NCBI GenBank assembly: GCA_040756515.1
Contig: JBFLYW010000008.1
Location: forward strand, 62,001-126,000
DNA length: 64,000 bases
Direction of reading: 5' to 3'
DNA from: DSXH01 sp020724325
Lineage (GTDB): Bacteria; Bacteroidota; Ignavibacteria; Ignavibacteriales; Melioribacteraceae
Numbering within the stretch: position 1 is the stretch's first letter; every line of letters begins with the position of its first letter. The notes below the pieces were generated by a model that saw only the letters and a program-made list of their open reading frames with translations, ran no database searches and was not told the origin of the DNA. Below, piece by piece: positions 32,831-42,604 of this stretch. The translations under genes were made by a program, and so were the position numbers.

Positions 32831-35381
32831 CTCTTCTTTTTGCCAGCGCAATTCTTAATAACGAATAACTGAATTTATTTTTAAGGGCTTCTCTCAATCG
32901 TTTTAAGTCGGTTATTCCTTTATTAATTGTACTCTCAATTTCTTCTAAATCATTTTTGTTGAACAGATACTCAACATCGAGATCCGGAATTGCAGCTATT
33001 AATGATTCAATTTGTATAGATAATAAAGTATCCGAGAGTTTTGTTAATTTGGAAATATCCTCTAATGAATATTTTTTCTTGATCAATTCTAAAATAGGCA
33101 GAATATTTTCGGGCAGCTTTTTCTTTTTAATCATTTCTATAAGAGAAATATCTGAGCCGCTCTCTTTAATTACTTCCAAAAATTGCTCGCCTATTTTATT
33201 AAACATCCGTTTATTAAATCCTTCTATTTCAAGTAAATCTGAAGCGGTTGAAGGTTTTTCACGGGCAATTTTCAATAATACATCATCCGGACAGATTAAT
33301 TGTACCGGCTGGTTAAATTTTGCAGAAGCTTCCTTACGTATTTGTCTCAACATATTGAATATAATAAGTTCATTTTCAAATTCCTGGTTCGATTTAATTG
33401 TGCTGGTAAGTTCCTCCTTATATCCTTTAGTTAATTGGTATAATCCTTTTTTAGAAAATATTCTTTTTTCCCCTTCCATTTTTTTGAAGGTATTCTCAAT
33501 TTCTGTTTTAGCGAAATGACTGCAGGAACCAAAAGCCGTTAAATTATTATACTCAACCGATTTGCCTGCTAAAATATTGATTATCCTGCCTTTGGTTAAA
33601 GGAGCGTTCATTTCATTTATTAAATCTACAATGTGGTGCTCAATAAATTCTGATTGTTCCCATTTAGTGTTAGTCCCGGTACAAACATCACATTTACTGC
33701 ATTTGTAGTAAGTATTGTATTGTCCAAAGTATTCTAAAATAAATTTGAATCTGCACTCTTTAGTATAAATGTAATTAAGCATCAATTCCAGTTTATGCCG
33801 GCTGTTTTTTACCAGGTCTTTAGTTCTCTCGTAATTTAATTCTAAGTTATCACTTTTTATTCTGTTTCCTAATACCCTTACCGACGGGTAAACAGAAGGT
33901 TGTTGATAAAGAATTATTCCGGATAGATTCAAAGATTTTATCAGACCGATTATATGTTCTATGCTTTCATCGAGCAAAATAGAAAGTCTGGATAAATTTA
34001 AAAACACACCAGAAACAAAAAATGAATTTCCATACTCACGTGTTAATATAAGAAGCAGATCCTTTGCATCGTTGTTTTCCAATTTTCTGATAAAGCTCAA
34101 CAGATTTTTAGGATCGTAAAGCGATTGCACTTTGTGTCTTTTAGAATCCATGGACTGCAATAAATAACCGGAATCCGAAAGAATTTTTACAGAGGATTCC
34201 ATTAATCCTTTTGTAACGCCTTTTGATTCCAGAAATGAAATTAAATTTTTATCCAGCAGTATGTCTTTATTATAATTGCTTGCAAATGCGATAGAACCGT
34301 AATCGCAGATTGCATTATATACTATTCCAATCTGTTCTCTTGAAGGGAAGGAATTTTTAATAAAATATTCCTGAATTAGTTTATCGTTGTCATCGTATAA
34401 AAGGTAAATTTTGGAATTAGCGCCATCGCGGCCGGCTCTTCCAATTTCCTGGTAATAATTTTCGATGTTCGCGGGTAATTGAAAATGGATCAATGTACGG
34501 ATATCGCTTTTATCAATTCCCATTCCGAATGCGTTTGTAGCAACAATTAACTTAACGCGGTTCTTCTGAAAATCTTCCTGAATTATTTTTCTAAGTTCCG
34601 ATGAAATTCCAGCGTGATAATAAATTGCCTCTACACCTTTTAACCGAAGATATTCTGTTACCTCCTCGGCAGATTTTCTTGTAGCCGTGTAAATAATTCC
34701 GGGTAATTCGTTCTGTTTGATTATCTCGTAAACTTTCTCTTTTTTATTTTTCGTAGTGATTACATTCAAAAAAAGATTTTCTCTTTCAAATCCCTTTACA
34801 AATATTTCCGGCTCTCCCATTCCTAATTGATTAATTATATCATTCCTAACATCGGCTGTGGCTGTTGCTGTAAAAGCCGAGATCGACTTAAAGCCAATCA
34901 TATCTGCAAAAGATTTTATCTTTCTGTAGCTCGGTCTAAAACTATGACCCCATTCGCTAATACAATGTGCTTCATCCACAAACAGGTAAACTGGACGTAA
35001 ATTTTTGATCGATTCACAGAATTGAATGCTGTTCAGTTTCTCAGGTGAGACATAGAGCAGTTTTACTTTACCATTAGATATGTCGGCAATTATGTTATTA
35101 GTTTCTCTATATTCTAATGTGCTGTTAATAAAGGCAGCTACTTTCTGTTTCTGATTAATAGAATCTACCTGATCTTTCATTAGTGCAATTAAAGGTGAAA
35201 TTACAACGCTGAAGGAATCTAACATAAGAGCCGGGATCTGGTAACAAATTGATTTACCTCCTCCGGTTGGTAAAACTGCCAATACATTTTTGCGGTTTAT
35301 TATCGAAGTAATAATTTCTTCCTGTCCAGGTCTAAATTCTTCAAATCCAAAAAAGCTATGTAATATTTCTTTTGGTGTCAA
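32820..35381 (-). CDS. recQ: RecQ-family ATP-dependent DNA helicase, long form
   Basis: An 853-residue 3-5 DNA helicase. Walker A is LPTGGGKS (about 38-45), the DEAH box VDEAHCISEWGHSFRPSYR, and the motif VI region is QEIGRAGRDG. The zinc-binding region ends in YYKCSKCDVC (about 555-565), followed by the RQC winged helix (KGRIINILAGKSVEYNNLT and on) and an HRDC domain (about 660-740: NMLRQIRKEASAKFNQPVQL). The final 110 residues are helical and exceed the roughly 610-730 residues of common RecQ proteins. The start is a TTG directly before TPKEILHSFFGFEEFRPGQE, where RecQ proteins usually begin. Confidence 0.95.
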   Translation of the reverse strand: MTPKEILHSFFGFEEFRPGQEEIITSIINRKNVLAVLPTGGGKSICYQIPALMLDSFSVVISPLIALMKDQVDSINQKQKVAAFINSTLEYRETNNIIADISNGKVKLLYVSPEKLNSIQFCESIKNLRPVYLFVDEAHCISEWGHSFRPSYRKIKSFADMIGFKSISAFTATATADVRNDIINQLGMGEPEIFVKGFERENLFLNVITTKNKKEKVYEIIKQNELPGIIYTATRKSAEEVTEYLRLKGVEAIYYHAGISSELRKIIQEDFQKNRVKLIVATNAFGMGIDKSDIRTLIHFQLPANIENYYQEIGRAGRDGANSKIYLLYDDNDKLIQEYFIKNSFPSREQIGIVYNAICDYGSIAFASNYNKDILLDKNLISFLESKGVTKGLMESSVKILSDSGYLLQSMDSKRHKVQSLYDPKNLLSFIRKLENNDAKDLLLILTREYGNSFFVSGVFLNLSRLSILLDESIEHIIGLIKSLNLSGIILYQQPSVYPSVRVLGNRIKSDNLELNYERTKDLVKNSRHKLELMLNYIYTKECRFKFILEYFGQYNTYYKCSKCDVCTGTNTKWEQSEFIEHHIVDLINEMNAPLTKGRIINILAGKSVEYNNLTAFGSCSHFAKTEIENTFKKMEGEKRIFSKKGLYQLTKGYKEELTSTIKSNQEFENELIIFNMLRQIRKEASAKFNQPVQLICPDDVLLKIAREKPSTASDLLEIEGFNKRMFNKIGEQFLEVIKESGSDISLIEMIKKKKLPENILPILELIKKKYSLEDISKLTKLSDTLLSIQIESLIAAIPDLDVEYLFNKNDLEEIESTINKGITDLKRLREALKNKFSYSLLRIALAKRRVSL

Positions 35382-35715
35382 TTTTATATGCCCAACGTTC
35401 AGAATCTATCAATTATCCCTTTCAAAAAATATAAATAGAAAACTAAACTTGCTTAATTCATTAAATAAAGTGGAAAATTGTTTACTTAAACCGCTAATAT
35501 GAATCTTCATTTTTGTTGAAGAAACTTATTCCGATTTCTCAAATTTGGTTTTTGTTATTATTATTTATAGTAATTTTATTAAACAAATAACCTGAAAATT
35601 GTTTTAATATAGTTTTTTATGATGGTATAAAATTTGTCCTAATAAATGGTTCTATAAAAGGATTTAGATATTTTTCATTAGGGAAAAATCAAATAAAGCA
35701 AAAAGTGAGAAAAAA
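35382..35715. other. A/T-rich intergenic region between divergent recQ and hbd
   Basis: No gene, RNA or convincing hairpin is seen in these 334 bases. TATAAAATTTG at about 35628-35638 resembles a -7 box but has one extra base compared with TAnnTTTG. The region must hold both divergent promoters. Confidence 0.4.
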
Positions 35716-36651
35716 ATGCCGGAAGAGAAATTAAAATTAGAAGATTTATTAGGTAATGTTCAGAGGGCAGATGAGCAGGAGCGTATTGATTACGTTGCAA
35801 TTATTGGCGGCGGTTTAATGGGACAGGGAATTGCTCAAACCATTGCTTCTGCCGGGCTGGATGTGCTTATTGTAGAAGTTGATGAAGAGCATATTCAAAA
35901 ATCCCAGGAGAACCTAAGAGTTACCATGGAACGGGAAATTTCGAGATGGTCTATGACGCAGAGTGAAATGAAATCTATTCTGAACAGAATTAAATGGACG
36001 GTAGAAATTGCCGATGTTGCCGATTGCGATTTAATAATTGAAGCTGTTGATGAAGATTATGATTTGAAGATGACGATCTTTAAAGCATTAGATAAAATTG
36101 CACGTCCGCATACCATCTTCATCTCTAACACTTCTACATTAAGTCTAACAAAGATTGCTGAAGTTACTAATCGTAAAGATAAAATTATCGGAATGCATTT
36201 TTTAAATCCTGTTCCCAAAGTTCCTTTGGTAGAACTTGTGAGGGCACTTGATACCTCCGACAAAACTGTAGAAATAATTAAAAAATTTGCTTCAAAGATA
36301 GGGAAGAAAGCTATTCCAGTTTATGAATATCCGGGATTCATAACAACACGGGCTATTGTTCCATTATTAAATGAAGCAATGCATATTCTATTGGAGGGAA
36401 TTGCAACTGCCGAAGCTATTGATACAGCAATGAAATTAGGATATAACTTTAAAACCGGACCTCTCGAAATGGCTGATTCCATGGGGTTGGACGAAGTGCT
36501 TGCCTGGATGCAAACATTGTGGGATACTCTTGGAGAACCAAGATATAGACCTAATCCTCTCTTAAGAAAACTAGTTCGTGAAAGAAAGCTGGGTAAAAAA
36601 ACTGGAGAAGGATTTTTTAAGTATGATGCTGATGGTTCAATAATTTATTAA
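35716..36651 (+). CDS. 3-hydroxyacyl-CoA dehydrogenase (3-hydroxybutyryl-CoA dehydrogenase type)
   Basis: A 311-residue NAD(P)-dependent enzyme that oxidises 3-hydroxyacyl-CoA or reduces acetoacetyl-CoA. The Rossmann loop IIGGGLMGQGIAQTIASAG (about 28-46) is followed by the catalytic His-Glu region SNTSTLSLTKIAEVTNRKDK, then IIGMHFLNPVPKVPLVELV. The C-terminal dimer domain contains NEAMHILLEGIATAEAID and KTGPLEMADSMGLDEVL. A 25-residue acidic N-terminal extension precedes the usual start. The acetate kinase gene follows 13 bp later, so both are likely co-transcribed and act at the acyl-CoA/acetate level. Length and motifs make the family safe; chain-length preference is unknown. Confidence 0.93.
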   Translation: MPEEKLKLEDLLGNVQRADEQERIDYVAIIGGGLMGQGIAQTIASAGLDVLIVEVDEEHIQKSQENLRVTMEREISRWSMTQSEMKSILNRIKWTVEIADVADCDLIIEAVDEDYDLKMTIFKALDKIARPHTIFISNTSTLSLTKIAEVTNRKDKIIGMHFLNPVPKVPLVELVRALDTSDKTVEIIKKFASKIGKKAIPVYEYPGFITTRAIVPLLNEAMHILLEGIATAEAIDTAMKLGYNFKTGPLEMADSMGLDEVLAWMQTLWDTLGEPRYRPNPLLRKLVRERKLGKKTGEGFFKYDADGSIIY

Positions 36652-36664
36652 AGTTGAGGAAGAA

Positions 36665-37894
36665 ATGAAAGTTTTAGTTCTTAATTGTGGAAGCTCGTCT
36701 ATTAAATATCAGTTTATTGATACGGCTGCAAAGACCGCACTTGCTAAAGGTATGGTAGAAAGAATTGGAATGTCTAGTGCTGTACTTACGCATCAGCCAA
36801 ACGATAAAGAAAAAATTAAAATTGTTGGTGAAATTTTAGATCATTCAATTGCAATTGAATATGTAATTGCTGTGCTGCTTAGTCCTAACCATGGTGTAAT
36901 AAAAAACAAGAGTGAAATTGATGCAGTTGGGCATCGAGTAGTTCACGGCGGCGAAACTTTTTCTGGCTCGGTTCTTATTACTGATAAGGTAATGAAGGCA
37001 CTAAAAGATAACATAGAACTTGCGCCTCTTCATAACCCGCCTAATATAAAAGGTATTCAGGCAACAAAAGAACATTTGCCCAATACTCCTCAAGTAGGGG
37101 TATTTGATACATCTTTCCACGTAAAGATGCCGCCTCATGCATTTCTTTATGGTATACCATACGAACTTTATAAAAAGTATAAAATCCGTCGTTATGGATT
37201 TCATGGTACGTCGCACCGGTATGTTTCGCTGCGTGCTTCGTTAATGCTAAATCGTCCTTACGAAGAACTAAAAATAATTACCGCTCATTTGGGAAATGGA
37301 TGCAGTATGGCAGCAATTGATCGCGGGCATTCAATCGATACAACAATGGGTTTTACTCCTCTTGAAGGGCTAATTATGGGTACAAGAAGCGGCGATATAG
37401 ACCCTTCTGTAATTCTTTATGTTATGGCAAAGGAAGGGTTATCTTTATCCGAAGCAAACACATTGTTAAATAAGCACAGCGGATTAATTGGAATAAGCGG
37501 TGAAAGCAGCGACATGCGCGAAATTGAGGAAGCTGTTGCTGAAGGAAATAAAAAAGCTAAATACGCTTTCGATGTTTTTACTTATCGAATTAAAAAATAT
37601 ATCGGAAGTTATGCTGCTGCAATGGGTGGTTTAGATGCTGTTGTATTTACAGGCGGAATTGGTGAAAATTCCATAAAAGTAAGACAAGATGTTTGTGCTG
37701 ATATGGAATTTTTAGGTATCAAGATCGATAATACAATTAATGAAAATGTAAAAGGTGAAATGGAAATTTCTACTCCAGATTCCAAAGTAAAAGTATTGAG
37801 AATTCCTACTAACGAAGAACTTGTTATTGCTTTAGATACCCAGCAGATAGTAAGTGAGGAGCTTTCTTCAGTTACTGCCTCAAACTCTAACTGA
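36665..37894 (+). CDS. ackA: Acetate kinase
   Basis: Interconverts acetyl phosphate plus ADP and acetate plus ATP. The N-terminal VLVLNCGSSSIKYQF, the segment GHRVVHGGETFS, TAHLGNGCSMAAID and the GFTPLEGLIMGTRSGDIDPS signature are intact, as is FTGGIGENS near the C-terminus. 409 residues, typical. No phosphotransacetylase gene is adjacent; the upstream partner is a 3-hydroxyacyl-CoA dehydrogenase. BMC-linked acetate kinases are known, but the gene is 28 kb from the shell genes, so no link is claimed. Confidence 0.97.
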   Translation: MKVLVLNCGSSSIKYQFIDTAAKTALAKGMVERIGMSSAVLTHQPNDKEKIKIVGEILDHSIAIEYVIAVLLSPNHGVIKNKSEIDAVGHRVVHGGETFSGSVLITDKVMKALKDNIELAPLHNPPNIKGIQATKEHLPNTPQVGVFDTSFHVKMPPHAFLYGIPYELYKKYKIRRYGFHGTSHRYVSLRASLMLNRPYEELKIITAHLGNGCSMAAIDRGHSIDTTMGFTPLEGLIMGTRSGDIDPSVILYVMAKEGLSLSEANTLLNKHSGLIGISGESSDMREIEEAVAEGNKKAKYAFDVFTYRIKKYIGSYAAAMGGLDAVVFTGGIGENSIKVRQDVCADMEFLGIKIDNTINENVKGEMEISTPDSKVKVLRIPTNEELVIALDTQQIVSEELSSVTASNSN

Positions 37895-37913
37895 TTTCTA
37901 ATTTAATTCCGAA

Positions 37914-38137
37914 GAGTCTGTCTCAGAAATATTTGTTCATTTTAAAAATCACCGTTAATCTGTTTAAACCCGATCTTGCACGCCGTTTGCTGGCGGATTT
38001 ATCCGCCATCTTTTTGGCGGACCTGTCCGCCGTTTGCTGGCGGACCTGTCCGCCGTTTGCTGGCGGACCTGTCCGCCGTTTGCTGGCGGATTATCTGTGT
38101 GCTATTTATTAAAAAGATAAACTTCTGAGACGCTCTC
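37914..38137. repeat. Inverted-repeat element with five tandem 23-bp palindromic units
   Basis: Imperfect 17-bp ends share GTCTCAGAA (37914-37930 and its complement at about 38121-38137). Inside, at 37981-38097, five units of 23-24 bp of the form CGCCGTTTGCTGGCGGACC repeat without spacers, and each can fold through CCGCC/GGCGG. The units are far more GC-rich than the flanks. No reading frame is present. Confidence 0.75.
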
Positions 38138-38193
38138 TTTTTTTATCGTATAAAATCTTATTTTATACCACTCATTTAACCTGAAAAATATTT

Positions 38194-38781
38194 ATGGACT
38201 TCAATCTATTCTTACTAACTTTTATTCCTTTATTTGTTGCAATCGATATAATCGGTACCACTCCGGTATTTCTCGGATTTACAGAAGGCGTTTCGCACTT
38301 CCAGCGAAGAAAGTTAATTTATGAAGCTTGTCTAACTGCTTTTATTGTTGCTCTCGGTTTTTTATTTGCAGGAAAAGCAGTCCTTCGTTTTCTGGGAATT
38401 ACAATTAATGATTTTAGAATTGCCGGCGGATTGGTTCTTCTTATACTTAGCATTAATGATATATTATCTTCATCAGAAAACAGAAGAAATCCGCATACAA
38501 ATATTGGTATAGTTCCGCTTGGTATTCCTTTAATTATGGGTCCGGCGGCTTTAACAACAATATTAATTCTGAACGATAAATACGGATTTTTTCCTACCAT
38601 TACAGCTATGCTGGCAAATTTTATAATTATTGTTTCGGTACTTGTTAATGCAAAATGGTTAACAAAAGTTCTTGGCGAAGGCGGGTCGAAAGCATTTGCT
38701 AAAATTGCCTCTCTCTTTTTAGCTGCTTATGCTGTGATGATGATAAGAGAAGGTATTGCCAATGTAATCAATTTACTTTGA
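38194..38781 (+). CDS. MarC-family integral membrane protein
   Basis: A 195-residue protein with about six transmembrane helices. IDIIGTTPVFLGFTEG (residues about 20-35), the G-I-T segment LGITINDFRIAGGLVLL and VPLGIPLIMGPAALTTIL are MarC/UPF0056 landmarks. The family was once linked to multiple antibiotic resistance, but this link was later questioned and its transport role is unproven. The SDR gene begins 8 bp later behind a GAGGTGATTT ribosome-binding site. Confidence 0.88.
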   Translation: MDFNLFLLTFIPLFVAIDIIGTTPVFLGFTEGVSHFQRRKLIYEACLTAFIVALGFLFAGKAVLRFLGITINDFRIAGGLVLLILSINDILSSSENRRNPHTNIGIVPLGIPLIMGPAALTTILILNDKYGFFPTITAMLANFIIIVSVLVNAKWLTKVLGEGGSKAFAKIASLFLAAYAVMMIREGIANVINLL

Positions 38782-38789
38782 GGTGATTT

Positions 38790-39581
38790 ATGGAATTAAA
38801 TCTTAAAAACAAAACTGTGCTTGTTACTGCTGCAAGTTTAGGAATTGGCAGAGCAACTGCAGAGCTTTTTATTAATGAAGGTTCTAAAGTTGCCATCTGT
38901 TCCAGAAATAAAGAAAATCTTATTAATACTGCTCAGGAAATTAAATCGCAATATTCTATTGAACCTCTTTGGATTGTTTGCGATATCAATAAAATTGCCG
39001 ATATTGAAAATGCAGTTAATGTTGTGAAATCAAATTTTGGAGATATTGATGTTCTGGTTAATAACTGCGGCGGTCCCATACCCGGTTTTTTTGAAGATTT
39101 ATCCGATTCAAACTGGCAGGATGCTTTCGAACAGGTTTTATTGAGCGCTGTACGATTTACAAAACTAATACTACCAGGTATGAAAGCTAAAAACTGGGGA
39201 AGGATAATTAACGTAACATCTTTAACAGTAAAACAGCCAGTTGATAATCTTATCCTTTCAAATTCTATTAGAAGCGCTGTTACAGCGTGGGCTAAGACGT
39301 TAAGTAATCAGGTAGGAAAGTATAATATTACAGTTAACAATGTAGCACCGGGTTATACACTTACTGCTCGCTTATACGAGCTGGCTGTAAATCGTGCTAA
39401 ACTTAGCGGCGATTCTCATGAACATGTTCTTGCTTCTATTGCTAATGATGTGCCTATGAAAAGATTAGCCCGACCTGATGAAGTAGGATCTTTGATTGTG
39501 TACCTTGCATCTGAACAAGCCGGATTTATTACTGGGTCTACTATTGCGGTTGATGGTGGAGTGATAAAATCAACTTATTAA
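38790..39581 (+). CDS. Short-chain dehydrogenase/reductase, atypical (catalytic Tyr and Lys replaced)
   Basis: A 263-residue classical-SDR-like protein. The Rossmann start reads VTAASLGIGRATAELF and the NNCGG segment corresponds to NNAG. The catalytic Ser is in INVTSLTVKQP, but the normal YxxxK is not there; the matching stretch LILSNSIRSAVTAWAKTL has Ser and Arg where Tyr and Lys are expected. The C-terminal FITGSTIAVDGG is typical. Annotation as 3-oxoacyl-ACP reductase would be automatic, but activity may be altered or absent. The family contains other SNSxRxAV members. It is cotranscribed with marC by position. Confidence 0.85.
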   Translation: MELNLKNKTVLVTAASLGIGRATAELFINEGSKVAICSRNKENLINTAQEIKSQYSIEPLWIVCDINKIADIENAVNVVKSNFGDIDVLVNNCGGPIPGFFEDLSDSNWQDAFEQVLLSAVRFTKLILPGMKAKNWGRIINVTSLTVKQPVDNLILSNSIRSAVTAWAKTLSNQVGKYNITVNNVAPGYTLTARLYELAVNRAKLSGDSHEHVLASIANDVPMKRLARPDEVGSLIVYLASEQAGFITGSTIAVDGGVIKSTY

Positions 39582-40043
39582 TGGAGAATTGAGAATTGAG
39601 AATGGAGAATGGAGAATTGAGAAAGAAATGAAAATATTTGAAAAGCATGTTGAGTATGGGAATCCGATTCTTGATAAGAGTTTTAAATTTAGTTCTAGAG
39701 TTGTAAAGTTCTACTTAATAAAAATTAAAGATGAGTATCATCTTAAAGATTTATTCAAACAATTTTTGCGATGCGGTACTTCAATAGGAGCAAATATTGC
39801 TGAATCTCAAGAAGCAGCTTCCAAAAAAGATTTTATTAATAAATTATCCATAGCATTAAAAGAAGCACGTGAATCTGAATATTGGTTAAAATTATTGAAA
39901 GAATCTTCAATTCTAAATGAAAAAGAGTTTTTCAGTTTAATGAATGACTGCGATGAATTAATACGTTTATTAGTATCGATTCTAAAAAAATCAAAGGAGA
40001 ATTAATTCTCAATTCGCAATTCTCAATTCTCAATTCACAACTT
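39581..40043. repeat. Inverted arrays of GAATTGA-type units flanking a four-helix-bundle gene
   Basis: Between 39582 and 39627 units of the type GAGAATTGAGAATTGA and GAGAATGGA repeat; between 40001 and 40043 the complement (TTCTCAATTCGCAATTCTCA and on) repeats. The two arms are imperfect inverted copies of about 35-40 bases that would bring the ends of the intervening mRNA together as a stem. They look like the termini of one discrete insertion. Confidence 0.7.
39628..40005 (+). CDS. Four-helix-bundle protein (23S rRNA intervening-sequence protein family)
   Basis: A 125-residue helical protein. LKDLFKQFLRCGTSIGANIA, followed by ESQEAASKKDFINKLSIALK and EARESEYWLKLL, is the signature of the IVP/S23 four-helix-bundle family, known from intervening sequences in 23S rRNA and related to the Avd accessory proteins of diversity-generating retroelements. 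Here it is not inside an rRNA gene. The ATG at 39628 is preferred because the sequence before it is repeat. The gene is bracketed by inverted GAATTGA arrays, suggesting it moves or is folded as a unit. No reverse transcriptase is nearby. The family likely binds nucleic acid; its precise role is unknown. Confidence 0.88.
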   Translation: MKIFEKHVEYGNPILDKSFKFSSRVVKFYLIKIKDEYHLKDLFKQFLRCGTSIGANIAESQEAASKKDFINKLSIALKEARESEYWLKLLKESSILNEKEFFSLMNDCDELIRLLVSILKKSKEN

Positions 40044-40053
40044 TGGTTCTGTT

Positions 40054-41610
<1,557 letters not shown>

Positions 41611-41644
41611 AAGCTATTTATCGGAATACAAGAGCTAAAAATTA

Positions 41645-41750
41645 TTATGGGCATCTCTAAAAACTATTTTTTAGGTAAATAGAACACGGATAAACACAGA
41701 TAAAACTGATTTCCGCAGATTGCATTTGAAGTTTTTAGAGATGCCCTTAT
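41645..41750. mobile_element. 98-bp MITE-like element with 17-bp perfect inverted ends and TTAT flanks
   Basis: GGGCATCTCTAAAAACT at 41649-41665 is matched by its perfect complement at 41730-41746. TTAT occurs immediately outside both ends (41645-41648 and 41747-41750), as a target-site duplication would. The inside includes AACACGGATAAACACAGAT, similar to the core of the element at 9.0 kb. There is no coding capacity. Confidence 0.7.
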
Positions 41751-41764
41751 ATGACTTAAAATGA

Positions 41765-41945
41765 GCATTGTCAAAATCTTGATCAAGATTTTTTCTACTC
41801 GAAGGAGCAAATTTAACAACCTTGAAGGTCATGAGTAAATAACTAACAACTCCAGACCTTCAAGGTTTAGGTTGTGCTCTCAGAATAATTCAGGAATGCA
41901 ATTTCGAAGGGTCCCGACTTGTCGGGAGAATGAGAAATGACAAGC
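41765..41945. repeat. Dispersed intergenic hairpin repeats, copy 2
   Basis: AACCTTGAAGGTC at 41818-41830 pairs with GACCTTCAAGGTT at 41855-41867, followed by CCCGACTTGTCGGG and an AATGAGAAATGACA-type boundary. An ATCTTGATCAAGAT palindrome lies at about 41776-41789. The modules are the same as in the 14.5-kb cluster. The region separates COG2509 and efp, which converge on it. Confidence 0.75.
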
Positions 41946-41970
41946 TATTGTATTCAGAAGTTACAAATAA

Positions 41971-42534
41971 TTATTCTTTAACTCTTTCTACATAATCGCC
42001 GGTTCGCGTATCAATTTTAAGTAAGTCACCCTCGTTTACAAACAATGGAACGTTTACAGTGGCGCCAGTTTCAATCTTAGCCGGTTTTAGTGTATTTGTT
42101 GCTGTATCTCCTTTAACTCCCGGTTCTGTATATATAACTCTCAAATTAACAAACAAAGGTAATTCAACAGCAACAATTTGATTTCCATCCAGCAGCAGAT
42201 CAATATTTGTATTTTCCTTAAGAAATTGTTGACCTTCGCCAATTAATTCAGGTGCAATATTAATTTGTTCATAAGTTTCATTGTGCATTAAGACAAAATC
42301 GGCGCCGTCACGATAAAGATATTGGTATTGATGTCTTTCAACACGGACGTCATCTACTGCTTCGCCGGATCGGAATCTATTTTCCACAACTTTACCGGTT
42401 TTCATATTCTTCAATTTAGTTCTAACAAATGCACGCCAGTTACCCGGGTTAACATGCTGAAATTCAACGATCGACCATAATTCATTATTCCACCTTATAA
42501 CCATTCCGGTTCTGAAATCGGAAGTTGTTGCCAT
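41971..42534 (-). CDS. efp: Elongation factor P, variant with non-lysine tip
   Basis: Relieves ribosome stalling at proline runs. All three domains are present in 187 residues (VIRWNNELWSIVEFQHVNPG, then FVRTKLKNMKTGKVVENRFR, and a C-terminal OB fold ending VERVKE). The loop that normally carries the modified Lys/Arg after PG reads NPGNWRAF, so Asn stands at the E. coli Lys34 position and an Arg two residues later. Chlorobium EF-P has a comparable PGNLRAF loop. Neither EpmA/EpmB nor EarP-type modification would apply in the usual way. The ATG has a GGAGATT site before it. Confidence 0.96.
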   Translation of the reverse strand: MATTSDFRTGMVIRWNNELWSIVEFQHVNPGNWRAFVRTKLKNMKTGKVVENRFRSGEAVDDVRVERHQYQYLYRDGADFVLMHNETYEQINIAPELIGEGQQFLKENTNIDLLLDGNQIVAVELPLFVNLRVIYTEPGVKGDTATNTLKPAKIETGATVNVPLFVNEGDLLKIDTRTGDYVERVKE

Positions 42535-42604
42535 TATTAATCTCCATAGTTCTGAAATTTTTGCGGTGTAAAAATAATAATAAGGATGGAGTTATACTAT
42601 TGTT

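Noticed and set aside
32956..33519. Long open frame opposite recQ
   Set aside because: It runs antisense to a certain RecQ coding region and has no recognisable protein pattern.
36665..37894. Acetate kinase as part of the microcompartment pathway
   Set aside because: It lies 28 kb from the shell genes, shows no targeting extension and is coupled to another enzyme.
37981..38097. CRISPR-like repeat array
   Set aside because: The 23-bp units are contiguous without spacers, each is a palindrome, and no cas genes are near.
39628..40005. Accessory (Avd-like) gene of a diversity-generating retroelement
   Set aside because: The fold family is related, but no reverse transcriptase and no template/variable repeat pair is present in the neighbourhood.
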